This document shows, one piece after another, positions 29,012-36,710 of a stretch of DNA of 46,004 nt (position 1 is the stretch's first letter; each line of letters opens with the position of its first letter). The stretch lies in the IMG/VR virus record IMGVR_UViG_3300002231_000750, positions 31,659 to 77,662 of that record; one strand, written 5' to 3'. The DNA is from a virus. Below the pieces are notes generated by a model. The model saw only the letters and a program-made list of their open reading frames with translations. It did not search any database and was not told where the DNA came from. The position numbers and the translations under genes are program-made.

Positions 29012-29173
29012 ATGAATCTACACATGTGGTTATGGAATAAGATGCCCAAACCAATACAAATGTTCTTGGTGTGGGGATTCACGGGGGTGGTACTTGCTGT
29101 TATTTTCCATTGTGGAATGAAACATATAGTGGTACCAATACTAAAATATTATCTTGGATTGGAGAACAGATAA
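29012..29173 (+). CDS. Small single-pass membrane protein
   Basis: 53 aa with one helix (MFLVWGFTGVVLAVIF). GGAGGTTAGGT precedes ATG. Its TAA shares one base with the next ATG (TAATG), so the two are coupled. The larger overlapping frame from 29071 is the upstream shadow of the next gene. Confidence 0.6.
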   Translation: MNLHMWLWNKMPKPIQMFLVWGFTGVVLAVIFHCGMKHIVVPILKYYLGLENR

Positions 29174-29622
29174 TGAGCAAACCAACGATTGACGATTACA
29201 TCGACGCTCTATATCGCAAAATAAAGATAACAAAGAATACCATGCCGATAACTGATTTCACACAAATACATCTGAATCGTAAACAATTACAAGGACTACT
29301 GAGGTGGACCAACCTTCATCATAGTACACAGGGGAATGCCTGTCCTTTTGCTATGCGCTCAGATGACTGTGAGATATGCACAGTGGTATTCAATATCACA
29401 CACCCGCGCAGTGGTATGGGCCCACATCACAGAAAATGTCCCTGCAGTGTCTATGATATTAAAATTGTTAGGAAAGTAGCCGAAACATATATAGCAGTTG
29501 AGAAGGAGCGAAGTAATAAGGCTATGAGAGTAGTGCTTAGAGAGGTTACCCTTGCTCTTGTTCTTACTGCAATTGCTCTTGGTATACTAATTAAATTGTG
29601 GAAGGTTTTTCCACCCTGTTAA
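29173..29622 (+). CDS. Zinc-binding protein with C-terminal memb. anchor
   Basis: 149 aa from ATG 29173, chosen because GGAG lies 9 nt ahead and the upstream gene stops here; the frame itself is open to 29071. Cysteines ACPFAMRSDDCEIC then KCPCSVYD form a zinc cluster in the middle. The end (LREVTLALVLTAIALGILI) is a membrane helix. Likely a tail-anchored protein facing the cytoplasm. Confidence 0.7.
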   Translation: MSKPTIDDYIDALYRKIKITKNTMPITDFTQIHLNRKQLQGLLRWTNLHHSTQGNACPFAMRSDDCEICTVVFNITHPRSGMGPHHRKCPCSVYDIKIVRKVAETYIAVEKERSNKAMRVVLREVTLALVLTAIALGILIKLWKVFPPC

Positions 29623-29655
29623 AATAGTAGTATAACACTACATAAGGAGGATACA

Positions 29656-29805
29656 ATGGTTACAAAGATTAGCGAAGAGGACTCACCAACCACAGTCAAA
29701 ATGAAACAGGCTGCGGTAGTTCTGAGGGAGGGTAAAGCGTTGGCCGAACTGGCCTTGAGATGGATTAACTTGTTATGCAATGCCAAGCAGTACAAAAAGC
29801 CATAA
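29656..29805 (+). CDS. Small hypothetical protein
   Basis: 49 aa, mainly one amphipathic helix (KQAAVVLREGKALAELALRW). AAGGAGGATACA precedes ATG, and a TAGTAGTATAAC motif lies 30 nt upstream. Confidence 0.6.
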   Translation: MVTKISEEDSPTTVKMKQAAVVLREGKALAELALRWINLLCNAKQYKKP

Positions 29806-29817
29806 GAAGGTGATAAT

Positions 29818-30021
29818 ATGGCAGTTTGGATTAAGACAGAGTACGGTTTAGCTACCCCATACAGGAAGCCCTCCGTATGTTCCTTCCCAAATGAGGAGGA
29901 GGCAAACAATTTTATTAAAGTATGTACCAAATATGGTATAGATATAACAAACTGCGATATTATACCTACACACCAAGCTGAGAATGAGTTAGGTCTTGGT
30001 ATAGTAGACTGCGGTGATTAA
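29818..30021 (+). CDS. Small hypothetical protein
   Basis: 67 aa with a beta-alpha-beta look (VWIKTEYGLATPYRKP, then FPNEEEANNFIKVCTKYG). AGAAGGTGATAAT precedes ATG. Similar edges to the 83-aa protein at 2380. Function unknown. Confidence 0.7.
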   Translation: MAVWIKTEYGLATPYRKPSVCSFPNEEEANNFIKVCTKYGIDITNCDIIPTHQAENELGLGIVDCGD

Positions 30022-30030
30022 GGAGAGCTA

Positions 30031-30321
30031 ATGAACAAACTTGAACTAGACCATGAGGTCTTCGGTAAACTTACAGTTATATGTGAGCACGATGAACCTG
30101 GGCAATACGGTCACACGCAATGGCTGTGTCTATGTGACTGTGGTCGAGAGGCTATTGTTGAAGGATATAGACTCACGGCCGGTAGAGTTACCATGTGTCC
30201 TGCCTGTAGCTCTGAGCTGCCACAAGGTGGTATTGTTGGTAAGACATATCCGAAGGTTAGGTCTCACATGTCAGTAGATGACCTTTTCAAAGAGATGAAG
30301 GCGAAGGAGGCTACACAATGA
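30031..30321 (+). CDS. Phage zinc-ribbon protein
   Basis: 96 aa. FGKLTVICEHDEPG, WLCLCDCGREAIVEG, then GRVTMCPACSSE is the zinc ribbon commonly found at the front of phage AP2/HNH homing endonucleases; here it stands alone without a nuclease domain. AAGGAGAGCTA precedes ATG; 4-nt overlap with the next gene. DNA binding is likely. Confidence 0.75.
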   Translation: MNKLELDHEVFGKLTVICEHDEPGQYGHTQWLCLCDCGREAIVEGYRLTAGRVTMCPACSSELPQGGIVGKTYPKVRSHMSVDDLFKEMKAKEATQ

Positions 30322-30605
30322 TAATATTACAGATTTTATTTTGGCTACACATCGGGCTGCTTATAACCGCTGGTGCTATGTTGTGGATTTTTGGTGGGTT
30401 ATACCTGGACTGCTATCTCAAAGCAAAATATATGATTACGTACTCTAACACCCCCAAATTTATACTTATCAAACTTCTGTGTGGGCCGGTATCTTGGTTC
30501 TCTGAACGGTCGATTCTATTTAACAAAGAGGTATCGTTTATGCATAGTGTTGAAGGTATATGTAAAGGAATCTCAAAAGACATAACCGAATGGGCAGGGA
30601 GGTAA
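30318..30605 (+). CDS. Membrane protein of the GGxLY/CGPxxW family
   Basis: 95 aa. Span 3-30 ends in GGLYLDCYLK, later LLCGPVSWFSER. The same landmarks (GGxLY, then CGPxAW) occur in the tandem proteins at 34689 and 34985, so this is a third diverged paralogue. GGAGG precedes ATG within the last gene. Confidence 0.7.
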   Translation: MIILQILFWLHIGLLITAGAMLWIFGGLYLDCYLKAKYMITYSNTPKFILIKLLCGPVSWFSERSILFNKEVSFMHSVEGICKGISKDITEWAGR

Positions 30606-30609
30606 TGAT

Positions 30610-30801
30610 ATGCCATTAGAAGGAGTCAATCCATGCCCTGTCTGTGGTTCTACCCAATGGTATGAGGGCTCCGAATGTGTAAGGTGGAACTACGTTTTTA
30701 CAATACACTGTGAATGCGGTGTCTCATTTTCTCGACATGCGCGTGATATCAACCACTTAATAGAGATATGGAACGAGCACAGTAGATGCCATGTCTGGTA
30801 A
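30610..30801 (+). CDS. Lar-like restriction-alleviation zinc ribbon
   Basis: 63 aa. NPCPVCGSTQW, IHCECGVSF and a closing IEIWNEHSR match the Lar family (CPFCGS ... C-x-C-G ... WN). Known Lar proteins modulate type I restriction and protect phage DNA; that role here is inferred from family resemblance. GGGAGGTAATGAT precedes ATG. Confidence 0.7.
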   Translation: MPLEGVNPCPVCGSTQWYEGSECVRWNYVFTIHCECGVSFSRHARDINHLIEIWNEHSRCHVW

Positions 30802-30812
30802 AGGAGGTCAAT

Positions 30813-31106
30813 ATGAAGGTTTTGTACGGTTTGTGCGGCGTAGCAATAACTCTGTTTCTTATTTGTATAACCCTTTCTGATTATAGTAAGACAGCGGCAA
30901 TGGAATCAGAAGCAAAGACAGTAAAACAGGAGGGGCAAATAAAAGAAACCGGAGGTATGAAGGTACGCTTTACTAAACATAGTTGGATGATTGTGACCAA
31001 GAAATGTGTTGATGGATATTGGTATCTTGTATCATCCCAAGGATACATAGAACAAATGATGGAGAGAGATGGTAATTTTACCATACCAATAGAATGTAGG
31101 GAATAA
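30813..31106 (+). CDS. Membrane-anchored small protein, paralogue of 31122
   Basis: 97 aa from ATG 30813, chosen for AAAGGAGGTCAAT just ahead; the frame is open to 30786. Helix at 4-22, charged linker, then a C-terminal mini-domain KCVDGYWYLVSSQGYIEQM ... PIEC. The next protein ends with the same pattern, so these are tandem paralogues, probably with a periplasmic disulfide-bonded head. Confidence 0.75.
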   Translation: MKVLYGLCGVAITLFLICITLSDYSKTAAMESEAKTVKQEGQIKETGGMKVRFTKHSWMIVTKKCVDGYWYLVSSQGYIEQMMERDGNFTIPIECRE

Positions 31107-31121
31107 AGGAGGCGGTTAGAT

Positions 31122-31484
31122 ATGGGTACGTTACGTACAGCGATTACAATAACGACCAGATTACAGAAAGCAATGCTAATAACTGGAGTAGGCTGTGTAT
31201 TCTTTGCTGGTCTTGCTTGTGGTGCGTTGGTCGAAAGGACGGTAAAACATTTCAAAACACCAACAAATACAAGTATATCCACCAAGGTAAAGCCTGTCAA
31301 ACCAACAAAAAGAGAGTTAATAAATCATCCGATAGCTACTACTGCACGACAGGTATCGAGGCTGGAATGTATAAAGGGATATTTGTTTGTTCTATCATCA
31401 AACGGTGATATAAAACAAGTCTTTAAGCAGACTCAGAGAAGTACAAACAGTATGCCAATGGCGTGTAAGGCAGGTGACAAATGA
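31122..31484 (+). CDS. Membrane-anchored small protein, paralogue of 30813
   Basis: 120 aa. Helix at about 17-36 (MLITGVGCVFFAGLACGAL), basic linker with TPTNTS/KPVKPTKRE repeats, then ECIKGYLFVLSSNGDIKQV ... MPMACK, matching the previous protein. AAAGGAGGCGG precedes ATG; 4-nt overlap with the next gene. Confidence 0.75.
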   Translation: MGTLRTAITITTRLQKAMLITGVGCVFFAGLACGALVERTVKHFKTPTNTSISTKVKPVKPTKRELINHPIATTARQVSRLECIKGYLFVLSSNGDIKQVFKQTQRSTNSMPMACKAGDK

Positions 31485-31705
31485 AGGAAACAATAGGGAT
31501 ATTTCTAATATGTATAGCTGTTATGTTTGGCGCACCAGTATGGGTGGAAGACATCGATCAAGCAGTTGTATATGCATTCCTGGCCGCATTTGGGGCAATA
31601 ATCTCTTTCTTTGCACTTATGTGGATGGGAATAACAAAACACCAATCTAAATATCCTGTCAAGGATGATGAAGATGTGGAGTTGGAGGTGGAGGTGGAAT
31701 CATGA
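31481..31705 (+). CDS. Membrane protein, two helices
   Basis: 74 aa; spans at 4-20 and 28-50 and an acidic tail (KDDEDVELEVEVES). The repeats of GTGGAGGTGGAG in its end provide the SD for the macro-domain gene, which overlaps by 4 nt. Confidence 0.7.
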   Translation: MKETIGIFLICIAVMFGAPVWVEDIDQAVVYAFLAAFGAIISFFALMWMGITKHQSKYPVKDDEDVELEVEVES

Positions 31706-32163
31706 TAGTAGTAGTAACAGGAGATTTGGTTAAGCTCACATTTTCAGCGAGATGGGACGTAATTGTACATGGTTGTAACTGCTTCTGTACAATGGGTGCA
31801 GGGATAGCGAAGCAAATAAAGGAAACCTTCCCCATTGCTTATAAGGCTGATTGTAGTACAACCACTGGAGACAGGAAGAAGTTGGGGTCGTACACATCGG
31901 CTTCTATTAAGTATCCGAATCCACCAAACCCACCACATGACCTGACAATTGTCAATGCTTATACCCAATACAAGTATGGTACAGGTATGCATGTAGATTA
32001 TGAGGCTATCGGTTGTGTATTCCATAGTTTAGCTGAGGATTTTAAAGGTCAAGCGTATTGTTTATCCAAAGATAGGGGCGTGACTGCGATGCAGGCGGCG
32101 ATTGGGATATCATCTCAAAGATTATTAACAAAGAACTACACGGTTTCGACCACACACTGGTGA
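31702..32163 (+). CDS. Macro-domain protein with disrupted C-terminus
   Basis: 153 aa as read. VIVHGCNCFCTMGAGIAKQI, LGSYTSA and IVNAYTQYKYG are the ADP-ribose-binding hallmarks of macro (Appr-1''-p processing) domains. After FKGQ the frame is wrong: RIVYPKIGA lies one frame over, and GGDWDIISKIINKELHGF with the end HTLVIY in the third, stopping at 32170. Two indels (near 32058 and 32090) have thus damaged the last third. Intact homologues hydrolyse or bind ADP-ribose derivatives and can counter NAD-based defence or toxins. Confidence 0.8.
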   Translation: MIVVVTGDLVKLTFSARWDVIVHGCNCFCTMGAGIAKQIKETFPIAYKADCSTTTGDRKKLGSYTSASIKYPNPPNPPHDLTIVNAYTQYKYGTGMHVDYEAIGCVFHSLAEDFKGQAYCLSKDRGVTAMQAAIGISSQRLLTKNYTVSTTHW

Positions 32164-32247
32164 TATATTAGTAAGCTTAAATTAGAACCTGACTGGGGAA
32201 GTGTAGAAAAACGAAGATAAAACCAGGAAAAAAAGGGAGAATCAAAA

Positions 32248-32460
32248 ATGGCTACTATAAGTAGAAACGTACCATGGATGGTGGACGCTATTATTACCAA
32301 GATAGAGCCGGAAAAAATCAATGGCAACGTAACAATTATACAGATGCCTTTACCAAATAATAATTCAGCTGCGGTATGGCTCATAGATTCAGATAAAACT
32401 AAAATGAATCTGATGAAGAGTTTAGACCTACATAGAGAAGCTGAAGTTGTACATTTATAG
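32248..32460 (+). CDS. Hypothetical protein
   Basis: 70 aa, beta-rich (VTIIQMPLPNNNSAAVWLID). AAAGGGAGAATC precedes ATG. The 84-nt gap before it includes the true end of the macro-domain gene. Function unknown. Confidence 0.75.
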   Translation: MATISRNVPWMVDAIITKIEPEKINGNVTIIQMPLPNNNSAAVWLIDSDKTKMNLMKSLDLHREAEVVHL

Positions 32461-32469
32461 GAGGTTAGC

Positions 32470-32697
32470 ATGTCTTTTGACGCACCTAATTTAGTAATAA
32501 AAAAGTGGCAATATCCCGGAGTATTTATGGGTGTATTGGCAGCCACAGTAGTGATAATAGTGATGTGTGTATCGGCTATGGCGTACCAAATTGTGACGTC
32601 ATTTTGTAACAAGTTTGGTGTCACTAGAGGGTTCTATGAAGTGCTTACAATGTACCAAGAGGAGTGGGCCGAGTTTATGAACAAATATGGTGAGTAA
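32470..32697 (+). CDS. Single-pass membrane protein
   Basis: 75 aa; helix at 18-42 (GVFMGVLAATVVIIVMCVSA), helical acidic end. TAGGAGGTTAGC precedes ATG. Function unknown. Confidence 0.7.
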   Translation: MSFDAPNLVIKKWQYPGVFMGVLAATVVIIVMCVSAMAYQIVTSFCNKFGVTRGFYEVLTMYQEEWAEFMNKYGE

Positions 32698-32906
32698 CCC
32701 TGTGTAATTATAAGCATTACACTGTTACAGTAGTAGTATAATGATTACAGAGGGTTACAAAAGCCTATTAATGGTACACAACTATACGTAATTGTTGAAC
32801 TAATTAGGCCTATCGAGTGTTATACCGATACGGTAAAAAATGTACAAATTTACCGCTTTTATTTTATTTGAATTATTCAAGCGTGATTACAGGAGGTTAG
32901 ATAATT
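32698..32906 (+). promoter_or_regulatory. Control spacer with TAGTAGTATAAT and ACCGCTTTTATTTT
   Basis: Contains TAGTAGTATAAT (32732), a TACCG/CGGTA hairpin (32823-32835) followed by A6, and ACCGCTTTTATTTT (32852), also found at 41778 and, with one change, at 25422. Probably holds a promoter for the 32907 gene. Confidence 0.35.
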
Positions 32907-34319
32907 ATGATAAAAAACATGGAGTGTAAACGGAAGGGGTGTAAGTTCTATGATCCATATGCATCTCGTTATTGTTCTAGTTCGTGTTCTGCTGAGGATA
33001 ATCCAAAGAAGGAACCGGACACATGTGGTGATTGTAGATACATCAGTAATGTTATGCCTCACTACTGTGATTGTGAGAAATCTCTCTTCTACGGGTTAAT
33101 GCTTATGACTTTCAGACCAGCATGTAACGTCTTCGATTATGCTCTTGAAGACGGCAGTAAAGATGATGAGCCAGCGGTTGATACTGATAAACACCTGGCT
33201 TCTCTGCCAGTTAAGAAAAGCAAGACAACAAGTAAAATTCTGGCTAAAGAAAAGAAAGGAGCAGCCAAAGAACTGGTCTCTCTTCCTGTTAGGAAGGCTA
33301 GGGAAGTCATTCGTTTCAACAGAGATGTAGAAATGATGCTTTATGCTAAAGAAATGGCGAGAGGAACCAAAGGTAAACTGACCATATACAATCTCTTGAG
33401 TAACAGAATTTGGAATTTAGATGGCGCCAGACGTAGAGCAGCAGAGCAAAAGCCGATCCCTACTGAGATTGTTGTGGAAGAACGGTTGAATGAACTCCGT
33501 AATATTGCTGGTGCTAAAGATGTGATGGCTAAAATATTAAGAGACTGGCCTTTATCTGATAGACAAGAAGAGGTGCTCAGATATATAATAGAGAATGGTA
33601 AACTTCTAATAGAAGGAGAAGTACGCCAAGTATTCTTACGTATTATGGATATCCGAGCTGCTTTTAATCTAAACCATAAAAGAGTGGTAGCAATACTCAA
33701 TGACCTACAAAACCTTACTTACATCTACCCCTATAAACCTGGAAAATCAAACCAATTTGGTAGAGGCATCGCTATAGAGATAGCTGAAAATGGCAGGTGG
33801 TTTATTGCTATGAATAACTACCGTGGTACGTCTGCTGTAGCAGGTGATGCGCAAGCCAGCATTATGGTTGAAGACTCACCAGTAGGTCACATAAATAGTG
33901 CTGGTGAGATAGTTAAGGTTCCAACCCAGCCAAGGATACAAACTAGTATAGTAAGTCAAACCGTGCTGGAAAATCTTCGACACACTAGTGGAGCCAAAAC
34001 CATATACAATGCAGTGTTGTTGAACCACCCTTTGTCTGATCTAGAAGAAACCATGTTGAAATATATAATCGAGAATGGTCATCATAGAAATGAATATGCC
34101 GGTAGAGATGTGTGGATACGTATGAATGATATTCAGAGAGACCTAAAACTACATTATGGAAGCATAAAAAAACTGCTTTTATCTCTGGTAAAGAAAACTT
34201 ATATATATCCATTTAGGAAAGCGCATCACCGTATCTACGGCCAAGGTACTATTTTCGAAATAACTTCAAATACTTTATGGTATATAGCTATGAATAACTA
34301 CTTCAGCCATTGGAGATGA
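32907..34319 (+). CDS. Zinc-finger protein with duplicated winged-helix-like domain
   Basis: 470 aa. Residues 5-75 hold about 12 cysteines (CKRKGCKFYDPY, RYCSSSCSAED, CGDCRY, YCDCEK), a multi-zinc N-terminus. Residues ~195-310 and ~355-470 are two copies of one domain: LSDRQEEVLRYIIENG, ... IRAAFNLNHKRVVAILNDL, TYIYPYK, then WFIAMNNY in copy 1 and WYIAMNNY in copy 2. The helix-helix-wing layout suggests DNA binding. AGGAGG precedes ATG. It may be a replication or transcription factor (inference). Confidence 0.8.
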   Translation: MIKNMECKRKGCKFYDPYASRYCSSSCSAEDNPKKEPDTCGDCRYISNVMPHYCDCEKSLFYGLMLMTFRPACNVFDYALEDGSKDDEPAVDTDKHLASLPVKKSKTTSKILAKEKKGAAKELVSLPVRKAREVIRFNRDVEMMLYAKEMARGTKGKLTIYNLLSNRIWNLDGARRRAAEQKPIPTEIVVEERLNELRNIAGAKDVMAKILRDWPLSDRQEEVLRYIIENGKLLIEGEVRQVFLRIMDIRAAFNLNHKRVVAILNDLQNLTYIYPYKPGKSNQFGRGIAIEIAENGRWFIAMNNYRGTSAVAGDAQASIMVEDSPVGHINSAGEIVKVPTQPRIQTSIVSQTVLENLRHTSGAKTIYNAVLLNHPLSDLEETMLKYIIENGHHRNEYAGRDVWIRMNDIQRDLKLHYGSIKKLLLSLVKKTYIYPFRKAHHRIYGQGTIFEITSNTLWYIAMNNYFSHWR

Positions 34320-34321
34320 TA

Positions 34322-34432
34322 ATGGATAAAGTACAAAGAGTACTAAAAATATTAAAGGTCGTAGTTAACTCTTTCTCAATGTATGAGAAGAAGAACAGGA
34401 CTCGTTCCTATAAAATACTAAGGTGGGGGTGA
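34322..34432 (+). CDS. Tiny basic protein
   Basis: 36 aa: MDKVQRVLKILKVVVNSFSM then a basic tail ending YKILRWG. ATG follows the previous stop by 2 nt; GGAGATGATA serves as SD. Amphipathic, possibly membrane or nucleic-acid binding. Confidence 0.5.
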   Translation: MDKVQRVLKILKVVVNSFSMYEKKNRTRSYKILRWG

Positions 34433-34436
34433 TAAC

Positions 34437-34676
34437 ATGAGTAACAATGACATTGATATAGTAGCATCAGATGTCCTGCAGTTTATGACTGCCAGGGTAG
34501 AACACCAAGTTATGCTTGATGTCTTAGAGTACATAGCTTTAATGGAGAACACATGGGCTGGCAGAGAAGATAAGCCACCAACCTATGATTATGATATAAA
34601 ACGTGCCAGGCGGGTGGTGAAATACCTTGAAGATAAGCTTGCGCACCGTGATTCGTTACACAAACCAAAAGAATGA
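34437..34676 (+). CDS. Hypothetical helical protein
   Basis: 79 aa, two or three helices (DVLQFMTARVEHQVMLDVLE, then KRARRVVKYLEDKLAHR). AAGGTGGGGGTGATAAC precedes ATG. No family recognised. Confidence 0.75.
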   Translation: MSNNDIDIVASDVLQFMTARVEHQVMLDVLEYIALMENTWAGREDKPPTYDYDIKRARRVVKYLEDKLAHRDSLHKPKE

Positions 34677-34688
34677 AGGAGACGCTGT

Positions 34689-34973
34689 ATGTTTGGTTTA
34701 CAAGAAACAGTTGTGGTGTTGGTGTCGTGTGTAGCGGTGCTGATGTTATATGTAATCGGCGGAGGTATCCTATACTGGCAGGTGATACAGTTAAATAAAG
34801 AATCAGGTGGTTTTTCTCCATGGTGGAGAATTATTCTGTTTACACTATTATGTGGGCCAGCAGCGTGGATGATACTTGTAGCTGCTTACATCAAGTACCT
34901 AAGTAGAAGACGGCGCAGAAACAGGTGGTATGACCTCAAACTTAAGATATTAGACTGGCTAAAGAATAGATAA
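34689..34973 (+). CDS. Membrane protein, tandem paralogue 1
   Basis: 94 aa. Two helices; landmarks GGGILYWQVIQLNKE, PWWRIILFTLLCGPAAWMI and end LKLKILDWLKNR. Very similar in layout to the next gene, with RRRRR after the second helix giving a cytoplasmic C-terminus. AAGGAGACGCTGT precedes ATG. Confidence 0.75.
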   Translation: MFGLQETVVVLVSCVAVLMLYVIGGGILYWQVIQLNKESGGFSPWWRIILFTLLCGPAAWMILVAAYIKYLSRRRRRNRWYDLKLKILDWLKNR

Positions 34974-34984
34974 GGAGGTGCTAT

Positions 34985-35248
34985 ATGGCTTATTGGCAGT
35001 GGGTGGTATTCATATTGATAGCTGTAGTTATGTATACGATAGGTGGTGGGTTATTATACCGGCAGGTGTTGCAGGAAAATGAAAATGTCTTAGTATGGTG
35101 GAAGATTACCTTATTCACAATAATATGTGGCCCAGGAGCATGGGTATTATGGTTGGGTGCTTACATCATGATGATAAGAGCCAGGCCACACACACCTTAC
35201 CCCTATACTGTTAGACTTAAAATACTAAACTGGCTCACAACCAAATAA
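34985..35248 (+). CDS. Membrane protein, tandem paralogue 2
   Basis: 87 aa: GGGLLYRQVLQENE, WWKITLFTIICGPGAWVL and VRLKILNWLTTK line up with the previous protein. AAGGAGGTGCTAT precedes ATG. A third relative is at 30318. Local duplication is the likely origin; function unknown. Confidence 0.75.
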   Translation: MAYWQWVVFILIAVVMYTIGGGLLYRQVLQENENVLVWWKITLFTIICGPGAWVLWLGAYIMMIRARPHTPYPYTVRLKILNWLTTK

Positions 35249-35259
35249 GGAGACAGCTT

Positions 35260-35442
35260 ATGGAAAAGAAAAGATTAGGTGACCCGGAACAATTCATAAA
35301 TGATGTGCTCTTGATATGTGCTCAGCACAACCTTTCAATAGCTCATGAAGATACACAAGGGGCCTTCATAATTGAACCATTCAAGACAAAGAACACTCAA
35401 TGGTTGAAGGAGGCCATGATATCTGAGGAGGTGAAGGAATGA
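35260..35442 (+). CDS. Small phage protein
   Basis: 60 aa. DPEQFINDVLLICAQHNLSI then AHEDTQGAFIIEPF is a pattern I associate with conserved small phage proteins of unknown role. AAGGAGACAGCTT precedes ATG; 4-nt overlap with the next gene. Confidence 0.75.
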   Translation: MEKKRLGDPEQFINDVLLICAQHNLSIAHEDTQGAFIIEPFKTKNTQWLKEAMISEEVKE

Positions 35443-35771
35443 CAAAGAAAGAGGACCTAGATGAGTTTGGACATGCCATTGATGAATTTGATTGTGACTT
35501 TTTTGACTCTATGGAAGTAAAAGATGGCTTCGAAGAAAAAAATGCTGTGAAGAGGGATAACAACGGTGACATTCTATGGACTACCAGACACGGTGAGGAT
35601 ATCCGTATAATAGATATGACACCATACCATATAGAGAATACCATAGCCTATCTTGAGAACCAAGCTCCGCAAACAATCAGGAATGGCAGGTATAAAATGC
35701 ACTTCAAGCTTGAGCTGATGGAACGCGATGAAGATATAGGAGAGAGTGGGGAGGTAGAAATCCATGTTTAA
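35439..35771 (+). CDS. Hypothetical protein
   Basis: 110 aa, acidic. The middle (GDILWTTRHGEDIRIIDM, then THYHI-like TPYHIENTIAYLENQ) mixes strands and a helix. GAGGAGGTGAAGGA precedes ATG; 8-nt overlap with the next gene. Confidence 0.75.
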   Translation: MTKKEDLDEFGHAIDEFDCDFFDSMEVKDGFEEKNAVKRDNNGDILWTTRHGEDIRIIDMTPYHIENTIAYLENQAPQTIRNGRYKMHFKLELMERDEDIGESGEVEIHV

Positions 35772-36195
35772 ATTTCTCAACACATCTGTATTGTTGTTAC
35801 TGTTGGTAGGCATCTTGTTTATAATATCGCTGCGCCAGCATTATCAGATAAAGGAACTAGAGAGAGGCCGTGCGGTGACTGACATCTGCGTCGAAATGAC
35901 TTATAACCTTACCAGGGATATAGTCACGAAAGAGCTTCCAGCTATAAAGCGCAAGCTTAGTGTTATAATGCTAAGACTGTCCAATGGTGATGAGATAGCA
36001 CTTTGTTTGCGCGCAATGGATGAAAGTTTAATTAAGGAATTCAAATTACTGAGAGTATCACAGGAGAAACAGCTTCAAGCATTGTATGATGTACTCCTGA
36101 TAGAACAGAGGAGTCCTGGTGCGTTGTTGGATTACCTTGATACATTAAATAATTTAAGAGTGGTTGAAACATTACCACACAATGAAGGAGGTTAA
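35764..36195 (+). CDS. Membrane-anchored coiled-coil protein
   Basis: 143 aa. N-terminal helix 6-22 (NTSVLLLLLVGILFIISL) then charged helices to the end, probably exposed outside the cytoplasm. The layout resembles an inner-membrane spanin, and a proline-rich lipoprotein lies four genes on (36903), but the pair is not nested as usual; spanin function is only a possibility. Confidence 0.7.
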   Translation: MFKFLNTSVLLLLLVGILFIISLRQHYQIKELERGRAVTDICVEMTYNLTRDIVTKELPAIKRKLSVIMLRLSNGDEIALCLRAMDESLIKEFKLLRVSQEKQLQALYDVLLIEQRSPGALLDYLDTLNNLRVVETLPHNEGG

Positions 36196-36197
36196 TT

Positions 36198-36393
36198 ATG
36201 ACAGAGTGGAATGTGATTAAACTTGACGATAATGAGAGAAACATGGCGATAGCTCTTGTAAATCTGTACAGTAGGTCCGTTAAGGTTCAAGAAAAAACAC
36301 TTAGCGCTTGAGGAAAAGAAATGGGAGCTCTACATGAAGGACAGAAAAGCAACTGAAGGTAAAGTGCATGTCAGCGAAGAGGGAGGTGAATAA
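36198..36393 (+). pseudogene. Small coiled protein broken by a +1 frameshift at an A6 run
   Basis: AAGGAGGTTAATT precedes ATG 36198. The first frame gives 37 aa (to TGA 36309). From the A6 run at about 36287-36292, the next frame continues HLALEEKKWELYMKDRKA and ends EEGGE at a TAA sharing a base with the next ATG (TAATG). The joined protein would be 64-65 aa. One extra A is the simplest reading. Confidence 0.6.
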
Positions 36394-36710
36394 TGGCAAT
36401 ACCCCCTATATGCGCCTCTTGTAAGGAAGAGATATTTAACTACGCGGCCCTGTTGCTTGGCCCGCCAACCAGGGAAAGTATGGTAAAGAAAGACCACCTG
36501 TGTGGTAAGTGTTATAACAAGGTGATAGATTCAATCAACGCAAAGAATACCTGTGGCACAGTTGGTTGTAACTATCACTCAGGAGAATACAACCAGTGTA
36601 CGTTCGTCATAGCAAACGCATACGGAAGCAGCCTAATATATGACAACACACAGTGTAATGAGTACACCATAGTTATGAGCAAGGAGGAAAAATTATGGCA
36701 ACGCATGTAA
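36393..36710 (+). CDS. Zinc-finger protein
   Basis: 105 aa. ICASCKEEI, HLCGKCYNKV, CGTVGCNYH and a late C give at least two possible zinc sites. GGGAGGTGAATA precedes ATG; 16-nt overlap with the next gene. Function unknown. Confidence 0.75.
   Translation: MAIPPICASCKEEIFNYAALLLGPPTRESMVKKDHLCGKCYNKVIDSINAKNTCGTVGCNYHSGEYNQCTFVIANAYGSSLIYDNTQCNEYTIVMSKEEKLWQRM

Noticed and set aside
36280-36300. Programmed -1 frameshift at A-AAA-AAC
   Set aside because: The heptamer is not in the reading frame needed, and the required shift is +1, not -1.
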